From contig NZ_JALLPO010000027.1 of assembly GCF_023276435.1 (NCBI RefSeq), positions 1-62,846 on the forward strand: a stretch of 62,846 nt of DNA. The letters run 5' to 3'. The notes below the pieces were generated by a model that saw only the letters and a list, made by a program, of their open reading frames with translations, was not told the DNA's origin and did not search any database. Every line of letters starts with the position of its first letter. Position 1 is the first letter of the stretch. The DNA comes from Sphaerisporangium perillae. Lineage in GTDB: Bacteria; Actinomycetota; Actinomycetes; Streptosporangiales; Streptosporangiaceae. Positions 39,981 to 49,091 of the stretch are shown here, one piece after another. The position numbers were made by a program, and so were the translations under genes.

Positions 39981-40691
39981 ATGAGTGTGGAGATCAGGCT
40001 CGTGGCGGTCACACGGGCGTACACGTCGGGGCTCGCCCTTGACGGAGTCGACCTGGACATCGTGGCGGGCAGCACCGTGGCGCTCACCGGCCCCTCGGGG
40101 GCGGGCAAATCGACGCTGCTGCACCTCATCGGCGCCATGGACTTCCCGGACGGGGGCGAGGTCCACGTGGGCGGGCAGCGCGTCGACACGCTGCGGCGGC
40201 GCGGCCTCGAGCGGCACCGGCGCACGGTCGGGTTCGTCTTCCAGCGCTTCCACCTGCTGCCTGCCCTCAGTGTGCTCGACAACGTGCTCGCGCCGGTGCT
40301 GCCGTACCGGGTGGGCTTCGACCGCAGGGCGCGGGCCCGTGACCTCATCGCGGCCGTCGGGCTCTCCGGACGGGAGAAGTCCCTGCCCGGCGAGCTCTCG
40401 GGCGGCCAGCAGCAGCGGGTGGCGATCGCTCGCGCGCTCGTCGCCGAGCCGCCGCTGCTGCTGGCCGACGAACCGACCGGCAACCTCGACACCGCCACCG
40501 GCGAGGAGATCGTCGACCTGCTGCTGCGCCTGCGCGAGGAACGCGGCATGACCTTCGTCGTGGCCACACACAACCCCGAGGTCGCCGCCGCCTGCGACCG
40601 GGTGGTGCGGCTGCGCGACGGGCGCGTCGTCGCCGACCAGACCGTGGTGCCGTCCGACGACGTCATGGACCGGATCGGCAGGCTCGGATGA
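39981..40691 (+). CDS. ABC ATPase (MacB/LolD type)
   Basis: 236 residues: Walker A GPSGAGKST, Q-loop GFVFQRFHLLPALSVLDNV, signature LSGGQQQRVAIARAL, Walker B LLLADEPTGNLD and H-loop VVATHNPEVA. This is the class that pairs with FtsX/MacB permeases in export or envelope signalling. ATG 39981 follows 6 bases after ATG 39975. Neither has a Shine-Dalgarno, and the palindrome ends there, so the transcript may be leaderless or start within the operator. GATGA overlap couples it to the permease. Confidence 0.92.
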   Translation: MSVEIRLVAVTRAYTSGLALDGVDLDIVAGSTVALTGPSGAGKSTLLHLIGAMDFPDGGEVHVGGQRVDTLRRRGLERHRRTVGFVFQRFHLLPALSVLDNVLAPVLPYRVGFDRRARARDLIAAVGLSGREKSLPGELSGGQQQRVAIARALVAEPPLLLADEPTGNLDTATGEEIVDLLLRLREERGMTFVVATHNPEVAAACDRVVRLRDGRVVADQTVVPSDDVMDRIGRLG

Positions 40692-43444
40692 TCCGGCTCG
40701 CGTGGGGGCAGTTACGGCACCGCGCCGGGCGCGCCCTCCTCCTGCTGCTGGGCATCGTCGTGGCGGCCACCGGATTCACGGTCCTGACCGGGACCGCGAG
40801 CACGCAGCGCCTGGAGATCACCGGCACCGTCCAGCAGAACTACCGCGCCCAGTACGACCTCCTCGTCCGCCCCAAGGGCAGCGCCTCCGCGCTGGAACGC
40901 GGGCAGGACCTGGTCCGCGCCAACTACCTGTCGGGCATCTTCGGCGGCATCTCCTTCGCGCAGTACGACGCGATCAAGAAGCTCGACGGCATCGAGGTCG
41001 CCGCCCCCATCGGCATGATCGGCTACATTACCGGCCGCGGCCGCGAGTCGTTCGACGTCGGCGCCGAACTGCGCGGCGAGCGCACCATGTTCCGCCTCCA
41101 GTTCACCCACGTCCTGGACCGCGGCCTGACCCGCATCTCCTACGGCGCGCCTGACTACTCCTACTTCACCCGCCGTCCCTTGGAGGTCGGGATGGGCGAG
41201 GGCGACCAGACGCAGTACGTGTCGGAGAAGCTGGCCGGCGGGCGCACCGTGTCCCTGGGCAAGCCGTTCTACCAGCCGCCCGACCCGGACCCCTCGCCGT
41301 ACTACTTCGACCAGAAGAACCGCTCGATCGGCTGGTGGTCGGAGAAGACCGCCTACGACGGCGAGCAGCAGCCCACCCCACCGCGGCTGTCGATCGTCCA
41401 GGACTTCCCGTTCGTGCTGGCCGCCGTCGACCCGGACGCCGAGGCGCGGCTGGCCGGGCTCGACGACGCGATGACCGGCGGTCGTTACCTGAAGCAGCGG
41501 GAGTCGTCCGAGTCGCAGACGGCGACGATGCCGGGACTCAAGGAGATCAAGCTCATCGCCTCCGACCGCTCCTACACCGACCAGCGCGAGGAGGCCGTCA
41601 TCAGCCGGCTGCCCGCCGCGGCGGCCGAGCGCGCGACGCGGGAGCCGTCCGCCCGCTCGTTCCGCGCCTACCTGGACGGGCAGCGGGGCCAGGAGGTGCT
41701 GCGCCGGACGTTCGACTCGCAGGAGTCCTACCGCCGGCTGCTCGATCAGTGGGAGAACCTGCCGCCCGGCGTCTGGAACCCGTTCACCCGCTACTGGGTG
41801 CCCGGCCCGACCGGCTACCGCGTCGACGGCCCGCGCCGGGTGGCCGCGCTGCCGGTGACCAACGACCCGGACGTGTGGAAGGACCCGGCGTACGACATGT
41901 TCGGAGGGCTCGGCGCGGCCACGAGGGCCCCGCTCGGCTCGGCCGACACGCAGTTCCGCACCCTGACGCCGCGCTACATCGAGGGCGGCATCGGCACGCT
42001 CACCTCCCGTGTCGTGGGCCGGTTCGACCCGGCGAAGATGCCCGGCATCAACGAGCTGACCCGGGTGCCGATGGAGACCTACAACCCGCCGGAGGCGGCG
42101 CCCGGGGACGCGCGCTCCCGGGAGCTGCTCGCGAACCGTCCGCTGCTGCCGGGCGACAACGTCGCCGGATACCTTCAGGCGCCGCCGCTGCTGCTGACGA
42201 ACTTCGACGGGCTGCGCCTGATCACCGAGGCCACCAAGGGCGCGCCCGCAGCGAAGGCGCCGCTGAGCGTGGTCCGCGTCCGCGTCGCCGGCGTCACCGG
42301 GCCCGACGCGGTCTCGCGGGAGCGGATCAGCCAGGTCGCCCGCGACATCGTCGCCGCCACCGGGCTCGACGTGGACATCACCATCGGCTCCTCGCCGACC
42401 CCGGTCACCGTCGACCTGCCCGCCGGCCGGTACGGCCGTCCCGCGCTGACGCTCAGCGAGGGGTGGGTGAGCAAGGGCGTGGCGTACCAGATCCTGGATG
42501 CGGCCGACCGCAAGTCCGTCGCCCTGTTCGTGCTGATCCTCGCGGTGTGCGCGCTGTTCGTGCTGAACGCCGCGGCGGCGGCCGTACGGGCGCGGCGGAC
42601 CGAGCTGGGGGTGCTCGCCTGCCTGGGGTGGGCGCGGCGGCGCATCTTCGGGGTCGTGCTGCTGGAACTCGGCCTGATCGGGCTGCTCGCGGGCGGGCTC
42701 GCGGCGCTGCTGGCGATGCCGCTGAGCGCCTGGTCGGGCCTCCCGGAGCCGGGGGCGCGCACGTTCCTGGCGATCCCGGCGGCACTCGCGCTGGCGCTGC
42801 TGGCCGGGCTGCCACCCGCGCTGCGCGCCGCGCGGGTGCCGCCGGTCGAGGCGGTCCGGCCCGCGCCGCGGCTGCCGCGCCGGGCCCGCTCGCCCCGCGG
42901 CGTCGCGAGCCTGGCGGTCACCGGGCTGACCCGCGCGCCCGGCCGTTCGCTGCTCGCCGCGGCAACGCTCGCGATCGCGGTGGTCGCGCTGACCATCCTG
43001 CTCGGCGTGACGTACGGTTTCCGCGGCCGGGTCGTCGGGTCGCTGCTCGGCGATGCGATCGTCCTGCAGGCGCGGGCCGTCGACTACGTGGCGATCGGGT
43101 TGATGTTCGCGCTCGCCGCCCTGGCCGTGGCCGACGTGCTCTACCTCGGCGTCCGCGAGCGGGACGGCGAGCTGGCCGCGCTGAAGGCGTTCGGCTGGCC
43201 GTCGGCGGCCCTGGCCCGGCTCATCGTGACCGAAGGGGTCGGCGTGGGCGTGCTCGGCGCCGTCGCGGGAGCGGGCGTGGGGTTGGCCGTCACGCTGGCC
43301 GTCACCGGGACCGCCGGGGCCGCCGTCGCCGTGGGGGCTCTTGTGGCCGGGGCGGTCGCGGTGCTGCTGGCGGCCCTCGCCTCAGTCGCCCCGGCGGTCC
43401 TCGTCCAGCGGCTGCCGCCGGCCCGGGTGCTGGCGCGCGAGTGA
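40688..43444 (+). CDS. FtsX/MacB-type ABC permease with a large extracytoplasmic domain
   Basis: 918 residues. TM1 (about 15-33) is followed by about 570 residues outside the membrane (YRAQYDLLVRPKGSASALER ... SPTPVTVDLPAGRYG). Then come three helices (about 608-720), a cytoplasmic linker with PRAPRLPRR-like sequence, one further helix, and the C-terminal FtsX helices (about 790-905: LKAFGWPSAALARLIVTEGV). Two FtsX cores in one protein suggest a mechanotransmission or lipoprotein export system. The extracytoplasmic domain has no recognisable peptidase or lipase motif. ATGA overlap with the ATPase. The C terminus overlaps a small antisense ORF. Confidence 0.9.
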   Translation: MIRLAWGQLRHRAGRALLLLLGIVVAATGFTVLTGTASTQRLEITGTVQQNYRAQYDLLVRPKGSASALERGQDLVRANYLSGIFGGISFAQYDAIKKLDGIEVAAPIGMIGYITGRGRESFDVGAELRGERTMFRLQFTHVLDRGLTRISYGAPDYSYFTRRPLEVGMGEGDQTQYVSEKLAGGRTVSLGKPFYQPPDPDPSPYYFDQKNRSIGWWSEKTAYDGEQQPTPPRLSIVQDFPFVLAAVDPDAEARLAGLDDAMTGGRYLKQRESSESQTATMPGLKEIKLIASDRSYTDQREEAVISRLPAAAAERATREPSARSFRAYLDGQRGQEVLRRTFDSQESYRRLLDQWENLPPGVWNPFTRYWVPGPTGYRVDGPRRVAALPVTNDPDVWKDPAYDMFGGLGAATRAPLGSADTQFRTLTPRYIEGGIGTLTSRVVGRFDPAKMPGINELTRVPMETYNPPEAAPGDARSRELLANRPLLPGDNVAGYLQAPPLLLTNFDGLRLITEATKGAPAAKAPLSVVRVRVAGVTGPDAVSRERISQVARDIVAATGLDVDITIGSSPTPVTVDLPAGRYGRPALTLSEGWVSKGVAYQILDAADRKSVALFVLILAVCALFVLNAAAAAVRARRTELGVLACLGWARRRIFGVVLLELGLIGLLAGGLAALLAMPLSAWSGLPEPGARTFLAIPAALALALLAGLPPALRAARVPPVEAVRPAPRLPRRARSPRGVASLAVTGLTRAPGRSLLAAATLAIAVVALTILLGVTYGFRGRVVGSLLGDAIVLQARAVDYVAIGLMFALAALAVADVLYLGVRERDGELAALKAFGWPSAALARLIVTEGVGVGVLGAVAGAGVGLAVTLAVTGTAGAAVAVGALVAGAVAVLLAALASVAPAVLVQRLPPARVLARE

Positions 43445-43606
43445 GGCGACGAAGTCGACGAACAGCGGGCAGTGCGCCCGCGTGATTGTCGTGCAACGTC
43501 CAGAGGCGTATGCCGGCCTCACCGGCCACAGAGCGGCGATGGTAACGATCGCGGAGATCGTCAACAGGACGCCCGCCAGAACTTCGAGAAGCACAGCGGT
43601 CGACAT
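43382..43606 (-). CDS. Small one-helix membrane protein (74 aa)
   Basis: ATG 43606 has GGGAGGG 4 bases upstream. The hydrophobic segment TAVLLEVLAGVLLTISAIVT spans about residues 3-28. A basic C-terminal part with two Cys (about 39-48) follows. Its last 63 bp are antisense to the end of the permease gene. No family is recognised. Strong ribosome site and clean helix favour a real gene. Confidence 0.4.
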   Translation of the reverse strand: MSTAVLLEVLAGVLLTISAIVTIAALWPVRPAYASGRCTTITRAHCPLFVDFVASLARQHPGRRQPLDEDRRGD

Positions 43607-44032
43607 CGAGCCCTCCCCCAACGACCTCGCTGTGGACACGAGGACGAAGGTCTTCCCACACTTCCATGTCGCGCGAGAGGGCCACCCGCCGACTCCCTAT
43701 GCTCGGGGCCCTAATGGCGATCGGAGTTGGAACGGCGGGTACTCCCCCGCACTGATTCCACTATCCGCAGGTCAGGCCCTAGTCAAATGCCTGCGGCCGT
43801 TCCAAGCTCCCGCTCAGGGTGGCGCAAGTGCGGCTCAGGGACTGGCCTAGTCCCGGCCCCCAGGCAGGGGGTGAGCGGGTCCGGGCAGGGCGGGAAACGC
43901 CGGGCAGGTCTCGGGCAATCGCCGGGAGCGGAAGAGTGGCCTGTGCGTGACAAGGGCGTCCAGGCGTTATGGTCAAGCCGATGGCGGAGTTCTGGCAGGG
44001 TGGACGACTGGCGGCGTGGCAGGAGGGTGCCG
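43607..44032. other. Gap without a supported gene
   Basis: The only long plus-strand frame is an upstream extension of the RsbW-like gene, rich in Ser/Arg and without family features. Its composition and lack of a ribosome site argue against coding. No clear promoter boxes or repeats are seen. Confidence 0.5.
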
Positions 44033-44443
44033 GTGGATCGCAGTGGGCCTGCGTCCGCGTACTGGCCGATCACCGATGATCTGAGCGCCTTACGGGGGCT
44101 GGTACGCGGCTATGCCGTGCAGGCCGGGCTCGACGGGGTCCGGCTGCAAGACCTGGTGCTCGCGGTGAACGAGGCCGCCGCCAACGTCCTCGACCACGCC
44201 CACGGCGAGGGGCACGTCCAGGCCTGGCACGACGACCGCTACGTCACCGTGGAGGTGCACGACTGCCTCGGGCGGCTCGTGCCTGCCCACGCCGACAGGC
44301 GCAACCCCGGCGTGAGCACGCTGCGCGGCCGGGGCCTGTGGCTCATGCAGCAGCTGTGCGACGAGGTGCGCATCACCAGAGACGCCAAGGGGTCGGCCGT
44401 GCGACTGCGCCAGGCGATCGAGGGCATGGCGCCGCCGGCCTGA
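44033..44443 (+). CDS. RsbW-like serine kinase / anti-sigma regulatory ATPase
   Basis: 136 residues from GTG 44033, chosen because AGGAGG lies 6 bases upstream. The GHKL fold is visible: DLSALRGLVRGYAVQAGLDG, N-box DLVLAVNEAAANVLDHAHGE, G1 EVHDCLGRLVPAHADRRNPG and G2 GRGLWLMQQLCDEVRI. The G1 motif has D-C-L-G instead of D-x-G-x-G, so ATP binding may be altered. Such proteins bind sigma factors or phosphorylate STAS antagonists. A STAS gene follows 235 bp downstream, but no sigma-factor gene is in the window. Confidence 0.87.
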   Translation: MDRSGPASAYWPITDDLSALRGLVRGYAVQAGLDGVRLQDLVLAVNEAAANVLDHAHGEGHVQAWHDDRYVTVEVHDCLGRLVPAHADRRNPGVSTLRGRGLWLMQQLCDEVRITRDAKGSAVRLRQAIEGMAPPA

Positions 44444-44677
44444 CCGAGGGCACCACCCGCAACCGTGCCGGGAGGGCGCGCACTCGGGCCGGCGGGGACT
44501 TCCTGATCAAGCCTGTCGATTCTGTGGGCAGGCGTGGCCGCGTCGCATATCGTCACCGATGTGGAGCAACAGCTGTCGGAACGCAGGCGGTCCCGGTGAC
44601 GACACCGGGATACCGGCCGCCCTACCCCGCACCGCCGTCCCCGTTGGTCAAGCGCTCGCCCCGTGAGTAGGCCGCCC

Positions 44678-45046
44678 ATGAACTTCACCGTGCACGTCGA
44701 CGGCGCGTCCACCGCCGACGCCCACCCCTCCCCGGTGCGCATCCTGGTCCTGACGGGGGAACTGGACCATGGCAGCGCCCCGCATCTGCAGAAGGTCCTG
44801 GAGGAGGCCTACGCCCAACAGTGCCGCCACCTGATCATCGATGTCACCGGCCTGGCCTTCTGCGACTCCACCGGCATCAGCGTGTTCCTCGGCGCGCGCC
44901 GCGCCCTGGCGGCACACGGCGGCAGCGTGGCGCTGGCCGGCCTCAACTCGCGTGTCCAGCGGACCTTCCGCCTGACGGGCGTGGCCGACGCCTTCCCCAC
45001 GTATCCGACCGCGGACGAGGCCCGCGCCGCCATCCTCGCTTCCTGA
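44678..45046 (+). CDS. STAS-domain anti-sigma-factor antagonist
   Basis: 122 residues. STAS fold: SPVRILVLTGELDHGSAPHL, HLIIDVTGLAFCDSTGISVF and ALAAHGGSVALAGLNSRVQR. The phosphorylatable Ser lies in the CDSTGISVF loop. Together with the RsbW-like gene upstream it forms a partner-switch module: kinase inactivates antagonist, antagonist sequesters the anti-sigma factor. ATG 44678 is preferred; a GTG at 44663 is also in frame. Confidence 0.9.
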   Translation: MNFTVHVDGASTADAHPSPVRILVLTGELDHGSAPHLQKVLEEAYAQQCRHLIIDVTGLAFCDSTGISVFLGARRALAAHGGSVALAGLNSRVQRTFRLTGVADAFPTYPTADEARAAILAS

Positions 45047-45159
45047 TCTCCGGACCGCCTGGACCGTCCGCCGTCCCGCCTGGAAATCCACCCGGCCGCC
45101 CGCCGCGCGGGCCGGGGGGCGGCGCGTGCGGAGAGGGCGGTCTGTTTCGGTAAAGCTCA

Positions 45160-45188
45160 TTGACCGGACTTGTCGGAGAAGTTACGTT
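45160..45188 (+). promoter_or_regulatory. Housekeeping-type promoter of the M1 peptidase gene
   Basis: TTGACC (45160-45165), 17-base spacer and TACGTT (45183-45188). The expected transcript start is near 45195, giving a leader of about 42 bases to ATG 45237. Confidence 0.55.
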
Positions 45189-45236
45189 ACGTCGGCAGGG
45201 CGGGGGGGTCCCGTACGCGAAGGGAGAACCGTCCTC

Positions 45237-46595
45237 ATGGCCATGATGGCCCGCATTGTTCGACGCATGCTCGCCTGTACCTCCGCAGCCGTGCTCCTCC
45301 TCCTCGGAAGCGCCCCGCCCGCCGCCTTCGCGGTGGACGGCACCCGAACCCCCGCCTCACCCTCCTATACCGTCAGCCTGACCAGCAACGCGTCGGGCAG
45401 CACCTGGACCGGGCACGAGAGCGTCACCTTCAGCAATCCCTCCGCCGACCCGCTCAACGAGGTCTACCTGCGGCTGTGGGACAACTACCACGGAAGCTGC
45501 CCCTCCACGCCGATCACCGTTACCAACGTGACCGGCGGCACCCCCTCCCCGCTGTCGGTCAACTGCACCGCCCTGAAGATCACCCTGCCGGCCCCGCTCG
45601 GCCAGAACCAGAGCACCTCGATCGGATTCGACCTCGGCATCGTCGTGCCGAGCGGAGCCGACCGGTTCGGCCGCGACGGCTCCTACAACTTCATCGGCAA
45701 CGCGCTGCCCGTCCTCGCCGTCCGCGACGGCAGCGGCTGGCACCTGGACCCCTACACCAACAACGGCGAATCCTTCTACCAGCTGATCAGCGACTACACC
45801 GTCACCCTCGACCACCCGAGCTCCCTGTTCGTCCCCGCCACCGGCACCTCCGTCGACACCCCCGGCACCTCCGGACGCACCGTGACCAAGGCGACCGCCG
45901 CCAAGGTGCGCGAGTTCGCGTGGGCGGCCGGGCCGTTCACGAAGACCACGAGCACGACCAGCACCGGCGTCACGGTGAACGTCTACCGGGTGAGCTCGAT
46001 CAGCTCCGGCAGCGCCTCCTCCATGATGACCACCGCGAAGAACTCGCTCGTCGCCCACGCGGGGCGCTTCGGCGCCTTCCCCTACGGCGAGGTCGACGTG
46101 GTGCTGGACAACAACTTCTGGTTCGGCGGCATGGAGTACCCCGGCTTCGTGCTCGACGTGATCAGCTCCACGGCCCTGGCCCATGAACTGGCCCACCAGT
46201 GGTGGTACGGCATCGTCGGCGACGACGAGTACAACAGCCCATGGCTGGACGAGTCGTTCGCCGACTACGCGACCGACCTGTACAACAACATCTCCGGCAC
46301 CAACTGCTGGAACAACGTGTCCTGGCAGTCGTCCGCGGAGAAGATCAGCAACCCGATGTCCTACTGGGACGCCCATTCCAGCAGGTACGGAACGGTCGTC
46401 TACTCCTACGGCAAGTGCGCGCTGCACGACCTGCGCCGGACCATCGGCACGACGGCGATGCAGGACCTGCTGAAGAACTACGCCGCCTCCCACTGGTACG
46501 GGATCTCCACCACCGCCGAGTTCAAGGCCGCCGCCCAGGCCGCGACCTCGGTGAACCTGTCGTCGTTCTGGACCACCCACCGCATCGACGGCTGA
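45237..46595 (+). CDS. Secreted M1-family metallopeptidase
   Basis: 452 residues. Signal peptide: MARIVRRML, then CTSAAVLLLLGSAPPAAFA with cleavage near AFA-VDG. The M1 fold has the N-terminal beta domain (WTGHESVTFSNPSADPLNEV), the exopeptidase-like GGMEYPG and the zinc site HELAHQWW, with the third ligand Glu 19 residues after the second His (LDESFADY). It cleaves peptides outside the cell. The length is about half of typical aminopeptidase N, as in actinobacterial short secreted forms. ATG 45237 has GGGAG 8-10 bases upstream. Confidence 0.92.
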   Translation: MAMMARIVRRMLACTSAAVLLLLGSAPPAAFAVDGTRTPASPSYTVSLTSNASGSTWTGHESVTFSNPSADPLNEVYLRLWDNYHGSCPSTPITVTNVTGGTPSPLSVNCTALKITLPAPLGQNQSTSIGFDLGIVVPSGADRFGRDGSYNFIGNALPVLAVRDGSGWHLDPYTNNGESFYQLISDYTVTLDHPSSLFVPATGTSVDTPGTSGRTVTKATAAKVREFAWAAGPFTKTTSTTSTGVTVNVYRVSSISSGSASSMMTTAKNSLVAHAGRFGAFPYGEVDVVLDNNFWFGGMEYPGFVLDVISSTALAHELAHQWWYGIVGDDEYNSPWLDESFADYATDLYNNISGTNCWNNVSWQSSAEKISNPMSYWDAHSSRYGTVVYSYGKCALHDLRRTIGTTAMQDLLKNYAASHWYGISTTAEFKAAAQAATSVNLSSFWTTHRIDG

Positions 46596-46615
46596 CCTCC
46601 GCCCGGCCGGCCCGT

Positions 46616-46645
46616 CCCGGACCTGAACCAATGTTCAGGTCCGGG
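46616..46645. promoter_or_regulatory. 13-bp-arm dyad upstream of soxR-like gene
   Basis: CCCGGACCTGAAC (46616-46628), CAAT, GTTCAGGTCCGGG (46633-46645), perfect arms. It starts 21 bp after the peptidase stop and ends 14 bp before the SoxR start. It may be the MerR-type operator of soxR or the terminator of the peptidase gene; an operator is favoured by its position and the AT-rich centre. Confidence 0.65.
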
Positions 46646-46658
46646 CTAACCTTGGCCC

Positions 46659-47111
46659 ATGACACGAGTCTCCTGGCAGGCCAAGCAACTGACCGTCGGA
46701 GAGCTCTCCGAGCGGAGCGGAGTGCCGGCCTCGGCCCTGCGGTTCTACGAGCGGCAGGGCCTGATCCACAGCCACCGGACGGCGGGCAACCAGCGGCGCT
46801 ACACCCGCGACTCGCTGCGCCGCGTGGCCTTCATCCGGGTCTCCCAGCGCGTCGGCATCCCGCTCGCCATGATCCGCGAGGTCCTCGGGCTGCTCCCCGA
46901 GGAGCGAACCCCCACCCGTGCCGACTGGGCCCGCGTGTCCCAGTGCTGGCGCGACGATCTCAACACCCGCATCAAGCAGCTGGAACAGCTGCGCGACCGC
47001 CTCACCGACTGCATCGGCTGCGGCTGCCTGTCCATCGACATCTGCACGCTGGCGAACCCGGAGGACGCCCTCGGCGAGCAGGGCCCGGGCCCACGGCGGC
47101 TAAAGGCCTGA
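46659..47111 (+). CDS. soxR: SoxR-type redox sensor (MerR family)
   Basis: 150 residues: MerR helix-turn-helix (LTVGELSERSGVPASALRFY, GNQRRYTRDSLRRVAFIRVS), dimerisation coiled coil (about 85-115) and a Cys cluster CIGCGCLSIDIC (C-x2-C-x-C-x5-C), the SoxR [2Fe-2S] site. In actinomycetes SoxR responds to redox-active secondary metabolites and controls exporters or oxidoreductases. The likely operator is the dyad just upstream. Targets elsewhere are not visible here; the convergent CocE gene ends 43 bp away. Confidence 0.93.
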   Translation: MTRVSWQAKQLTVGELSERSGVPASALRFYERQGLIHSHRTAGNQRRYTRDSLRRVAFIRVSQRVGIPLAMIREVLGLLPEERTPTRADWARVSQCWRDDLNTRIKQLEQLRDRLTDCIGCGCLSIDICTLANPEDALGEQGPGPRRLKA

Positions 47112-47154
47112 ACGGGCAAGCCGAAGAAACCCACTATGAGCGTTTCGTCGCACT

Positions 47155-48777
47155 TCAGTTCGCTTGCCGGACCGGCAGGATCACCGCCGACGGGTGGGCA
47201 GGGTCGTGGAACACCCACTGGTCCGCGGCGTGGAGGGTGGCGGCGGTCGCCCTGGGTTCGCCGGTGCCGGGGTTGCGGTTGTAGCGCGGGAAGGCGCCGC
47301 TGGAGACCTGGAGGCGGATGCGGTGACCGCGTTTGAAGCGATACGCGGTCGGCCACAGCCGCACCGTCGCACACGAGGTCTCGTCGGCGCCGGTCAGGCC
47401 GGTCAGACCGTCGCACACGTTGGACGAGCGGCCCTTGTCGTCCACGTCGCAGAGCCGGACGAACACATCCGCGTACGGCAGGCTGGAGCGGAACCAGATC
47501 TCGGCGCCGACCTCGCCGATCACCTCTACGTCCTGCTCGAGCGTGGCGGTGGTGTAGGTGAGCACGTCCGGCCGCGCCTCGAGTTCGGTGTTGTCGACGC
47601 GGCCCGCCTTGACCCCGATCGCCATGCGGACCCCGCCGACGGCCGGGGTGGGATCGGCCGGGTCGTAGCGGTAGCCGTCCGGGGCCGACTCGCCGGGCAC
47701 ATCGGCGGCCAGGGCGCCCGCCGGGTGCAGGTGGAAGCGCCGCGGCGCGTATCCCGGCGGCGGCCAGGACGGGAAGTCGCGCCACGCATCCTCGCCCATC
47801 ACGAACAGGCGTACCGGCGCGCGATCCGACGGCTTCTCGTCGCGGGCGTGGGCCAGGCCGAAGTCCAGGGCCTCGCCGACTGCCGTCGCCCCCGCGTTGA
47901 GGGAGATGTGCGACCAGGGGCCGACCGTGAGCCGGGACTGACGTCCGGCCGCCTGCAGCGTCCGGTGGTCGCGGAGCTGACCGGGCAGGAAGATGTCGTA
48001 CCAGCCGCCGACCGAGCTCACCGGCACGGTGAGCTCGGCCACCCGTTGGCTGTGGTCGAGCACCGCCCAGTATGGCGAGTCGGCGTCGTGGGCGAGGCAG
48101 TCCTGGAAGTAGTCGGAGTGGCGGCCCATGGCGGCGATGTCGGCCCGGTTCAGCGGCAGCGTGTGCAGGGCGCGGCGCACCCCTCTCGCCTCAAGCAGTT
48201 GGCGCGGCATGGCCCACCGGCGTTCCTGGTTGGCGACCATGATGCCCCAGTTGAACGTCGTCTCCAGGGAGAATCCGTCCCGGCGGAGGAACTCCAGGGT
48301 TAAGGCCGATTCGGACACGTACGGAATCATCGCCTTGACCTGGGCCGGCAGCCGGCCGGCCACCGCCCACTGAACGAAGCCGAGGTAGCTGCCCCCGAAC
48401 AGCACCATCGATTCACCGAACCAGGGCTGTTCGATCACCCAGTCCAGGGTGTCCAGCCCGTCCTCGCGCTCGCACCGCATCGGGTCGAATGCGCCGCCGG
48501 AGCCGAAGGTCCCGCGCGTGCTCTGCACCAGCACCTGGTAGCCGCGCTCGGCCAGCGGCCTGACCATCTGTGCGGCGCCCATGCCCACCCTGCCGTAGGG
48601 AATGCGGACGAGCGCGGTCGGCAGGCCGTCACCGCCGGATCTCGGCGCCCAGCGGTCGGCCAGCAGGACGGCCCCGTCGCGCATCGGCACCCGCAGATCG
48701 CGTTCGATGACCAGATCCCTGGTCAGGGGCGATGGAAGGCTCAGCATGCGCTGGATGAGACGACTGCTCAGGTTCAT
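47155..48777 (-). CDS. CocE/NonD-family alpha/beta hydrolase
   Basis: 540 residues. N-terminal hydrolase domain: VPMRDGAVLLADRW, IPYGRVGMGAAQMV, nucleophile Ser130 in FGGSYLGFVQW, and a helical cap (about 150-250). The C-terminal jelly-roll domain (about 340-540) is X-Pro dipeptidyl-peptidase C-terminal-like (DVEVIGEVGAEIWF, YRFKRGHRIRLQVSSGAFPR). Cytosolic; substrates of the family are acyl esters or X-Pro peptides. Its ATG overlaps the stop of the upstream TetR remnant (ATGA, 48774-48777), so the two were once an operon. Confidence 0.9.
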   Translation of the reverse strand: MNLSSRLIQRMLSLPSPLTRDLVIERDLRVPMRDGAVLLADRWAPRSGGDGLPTALVRIPYGRVGMGAAQMVRPLAERGYQVLVQSTRGTFGSGGAFDPMRCEREDGLDTLDWVIEQPWFGESMVLFGGSYLGFVQWAVAGRLPAQVKAMIPYVSESALTLEFLRRDGFSLETTFNWGIMVANQERRWAMPRQLLEARGVRRALHTLPLNRADIAAMGRHSDYFQDCLAHDADSPYWAVLDHSQRVAELTVPVSSVGGWYDIFLPGQLRDHRTLQAAGRQSRLTVGPWSHISLNAGATAVGEALDFGLAHARDEKPSDRAPVRLFVMGEDAWRDFPSWPPPGYAPRRFHLHPAGALAADVPGESAPDGYRYDPADPTPAVGGVRMAIGVKAGRVDNTELEARPDVLTYTTATLEQDVEVIGEVGAEIWFRSSLPYADVFVRLCDVDDKGRSSNVCDGLTGLTGADETSCATVRLWPTAYRFKRGHRIRLQVSSGAFPRYNRNPGTGEPRATAATLHAADQWVFHDPAHPSAVILPVRQAN

Positions 48778-48961
48778 TGATCGAGTCCTTCGTCCGCTGG
48801 TACGTGGTGGCTGCCGCCGAAGGCCGCCCCGAGGCGGAGCATGCGGTGCGCCAGCTCCTCCGGGTCGAGGGGAGCAGCACCGCGGCCGCCATCAGCGCCG
48901 CACGTGAGCGCAGTACCCGCCGGTCCTGGGTGCGAAATTCCGATGGGTGACCGCATGGCAT
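48774..48961 (-). pseudogene. TetR-family regulator reduced to its two ends
   Basis: From ATG 48961 one frame gives a TetR N terminus (EFRTQDRRVLRSRAALMAAAV). At about 48885 the reading passes in another frame to LDPEELAHRMLRLGAAFGG and HHVPADEGLDQ, a TetR-like C-terminal end, whose stop overlaps the CocE start. About 150 residues, including the rest of the helix-turn-helix and the ligand domain, are absent. The CocE hydrolase has thus lost its own repressor. A TACATTGTA palindrome at 49052-49060 upstream may be its old operator. Confidence 0.65.
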
Positions 48962-49051
48962 ACGTCGAAGATATACACGAGTTTGCTCGCCGTCGCGCGC
49001 GCACATGGGGCGAGCGCGGGGCAGGTTCGGCCGGCGCGGACCGGGCGCCTT

Positions 49052-49060
49052 TACATTGTA
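49052..49060. promoter_or_regulatory. Possible TetR operator half in front of the gutted regulator
   Basis: TACATTGTA, followed by GATTAACTT, in an AT-rich island of otherwise GC-rich sequence between the XRE gene stop (49092) and the TetR remnant. Confidence 0.3.
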
Positions 49061-49091
49061 GATTAACTTCGCTGGGCCGGCGGGACGGCGG

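Noticed and set aside
43727..44032. N-terminal extension of the RsbW-like protein
   Set aside because: AGGAGG immediately before GTG 44033 and the abrupt change to a GHKL fold there argue for the shorter start.
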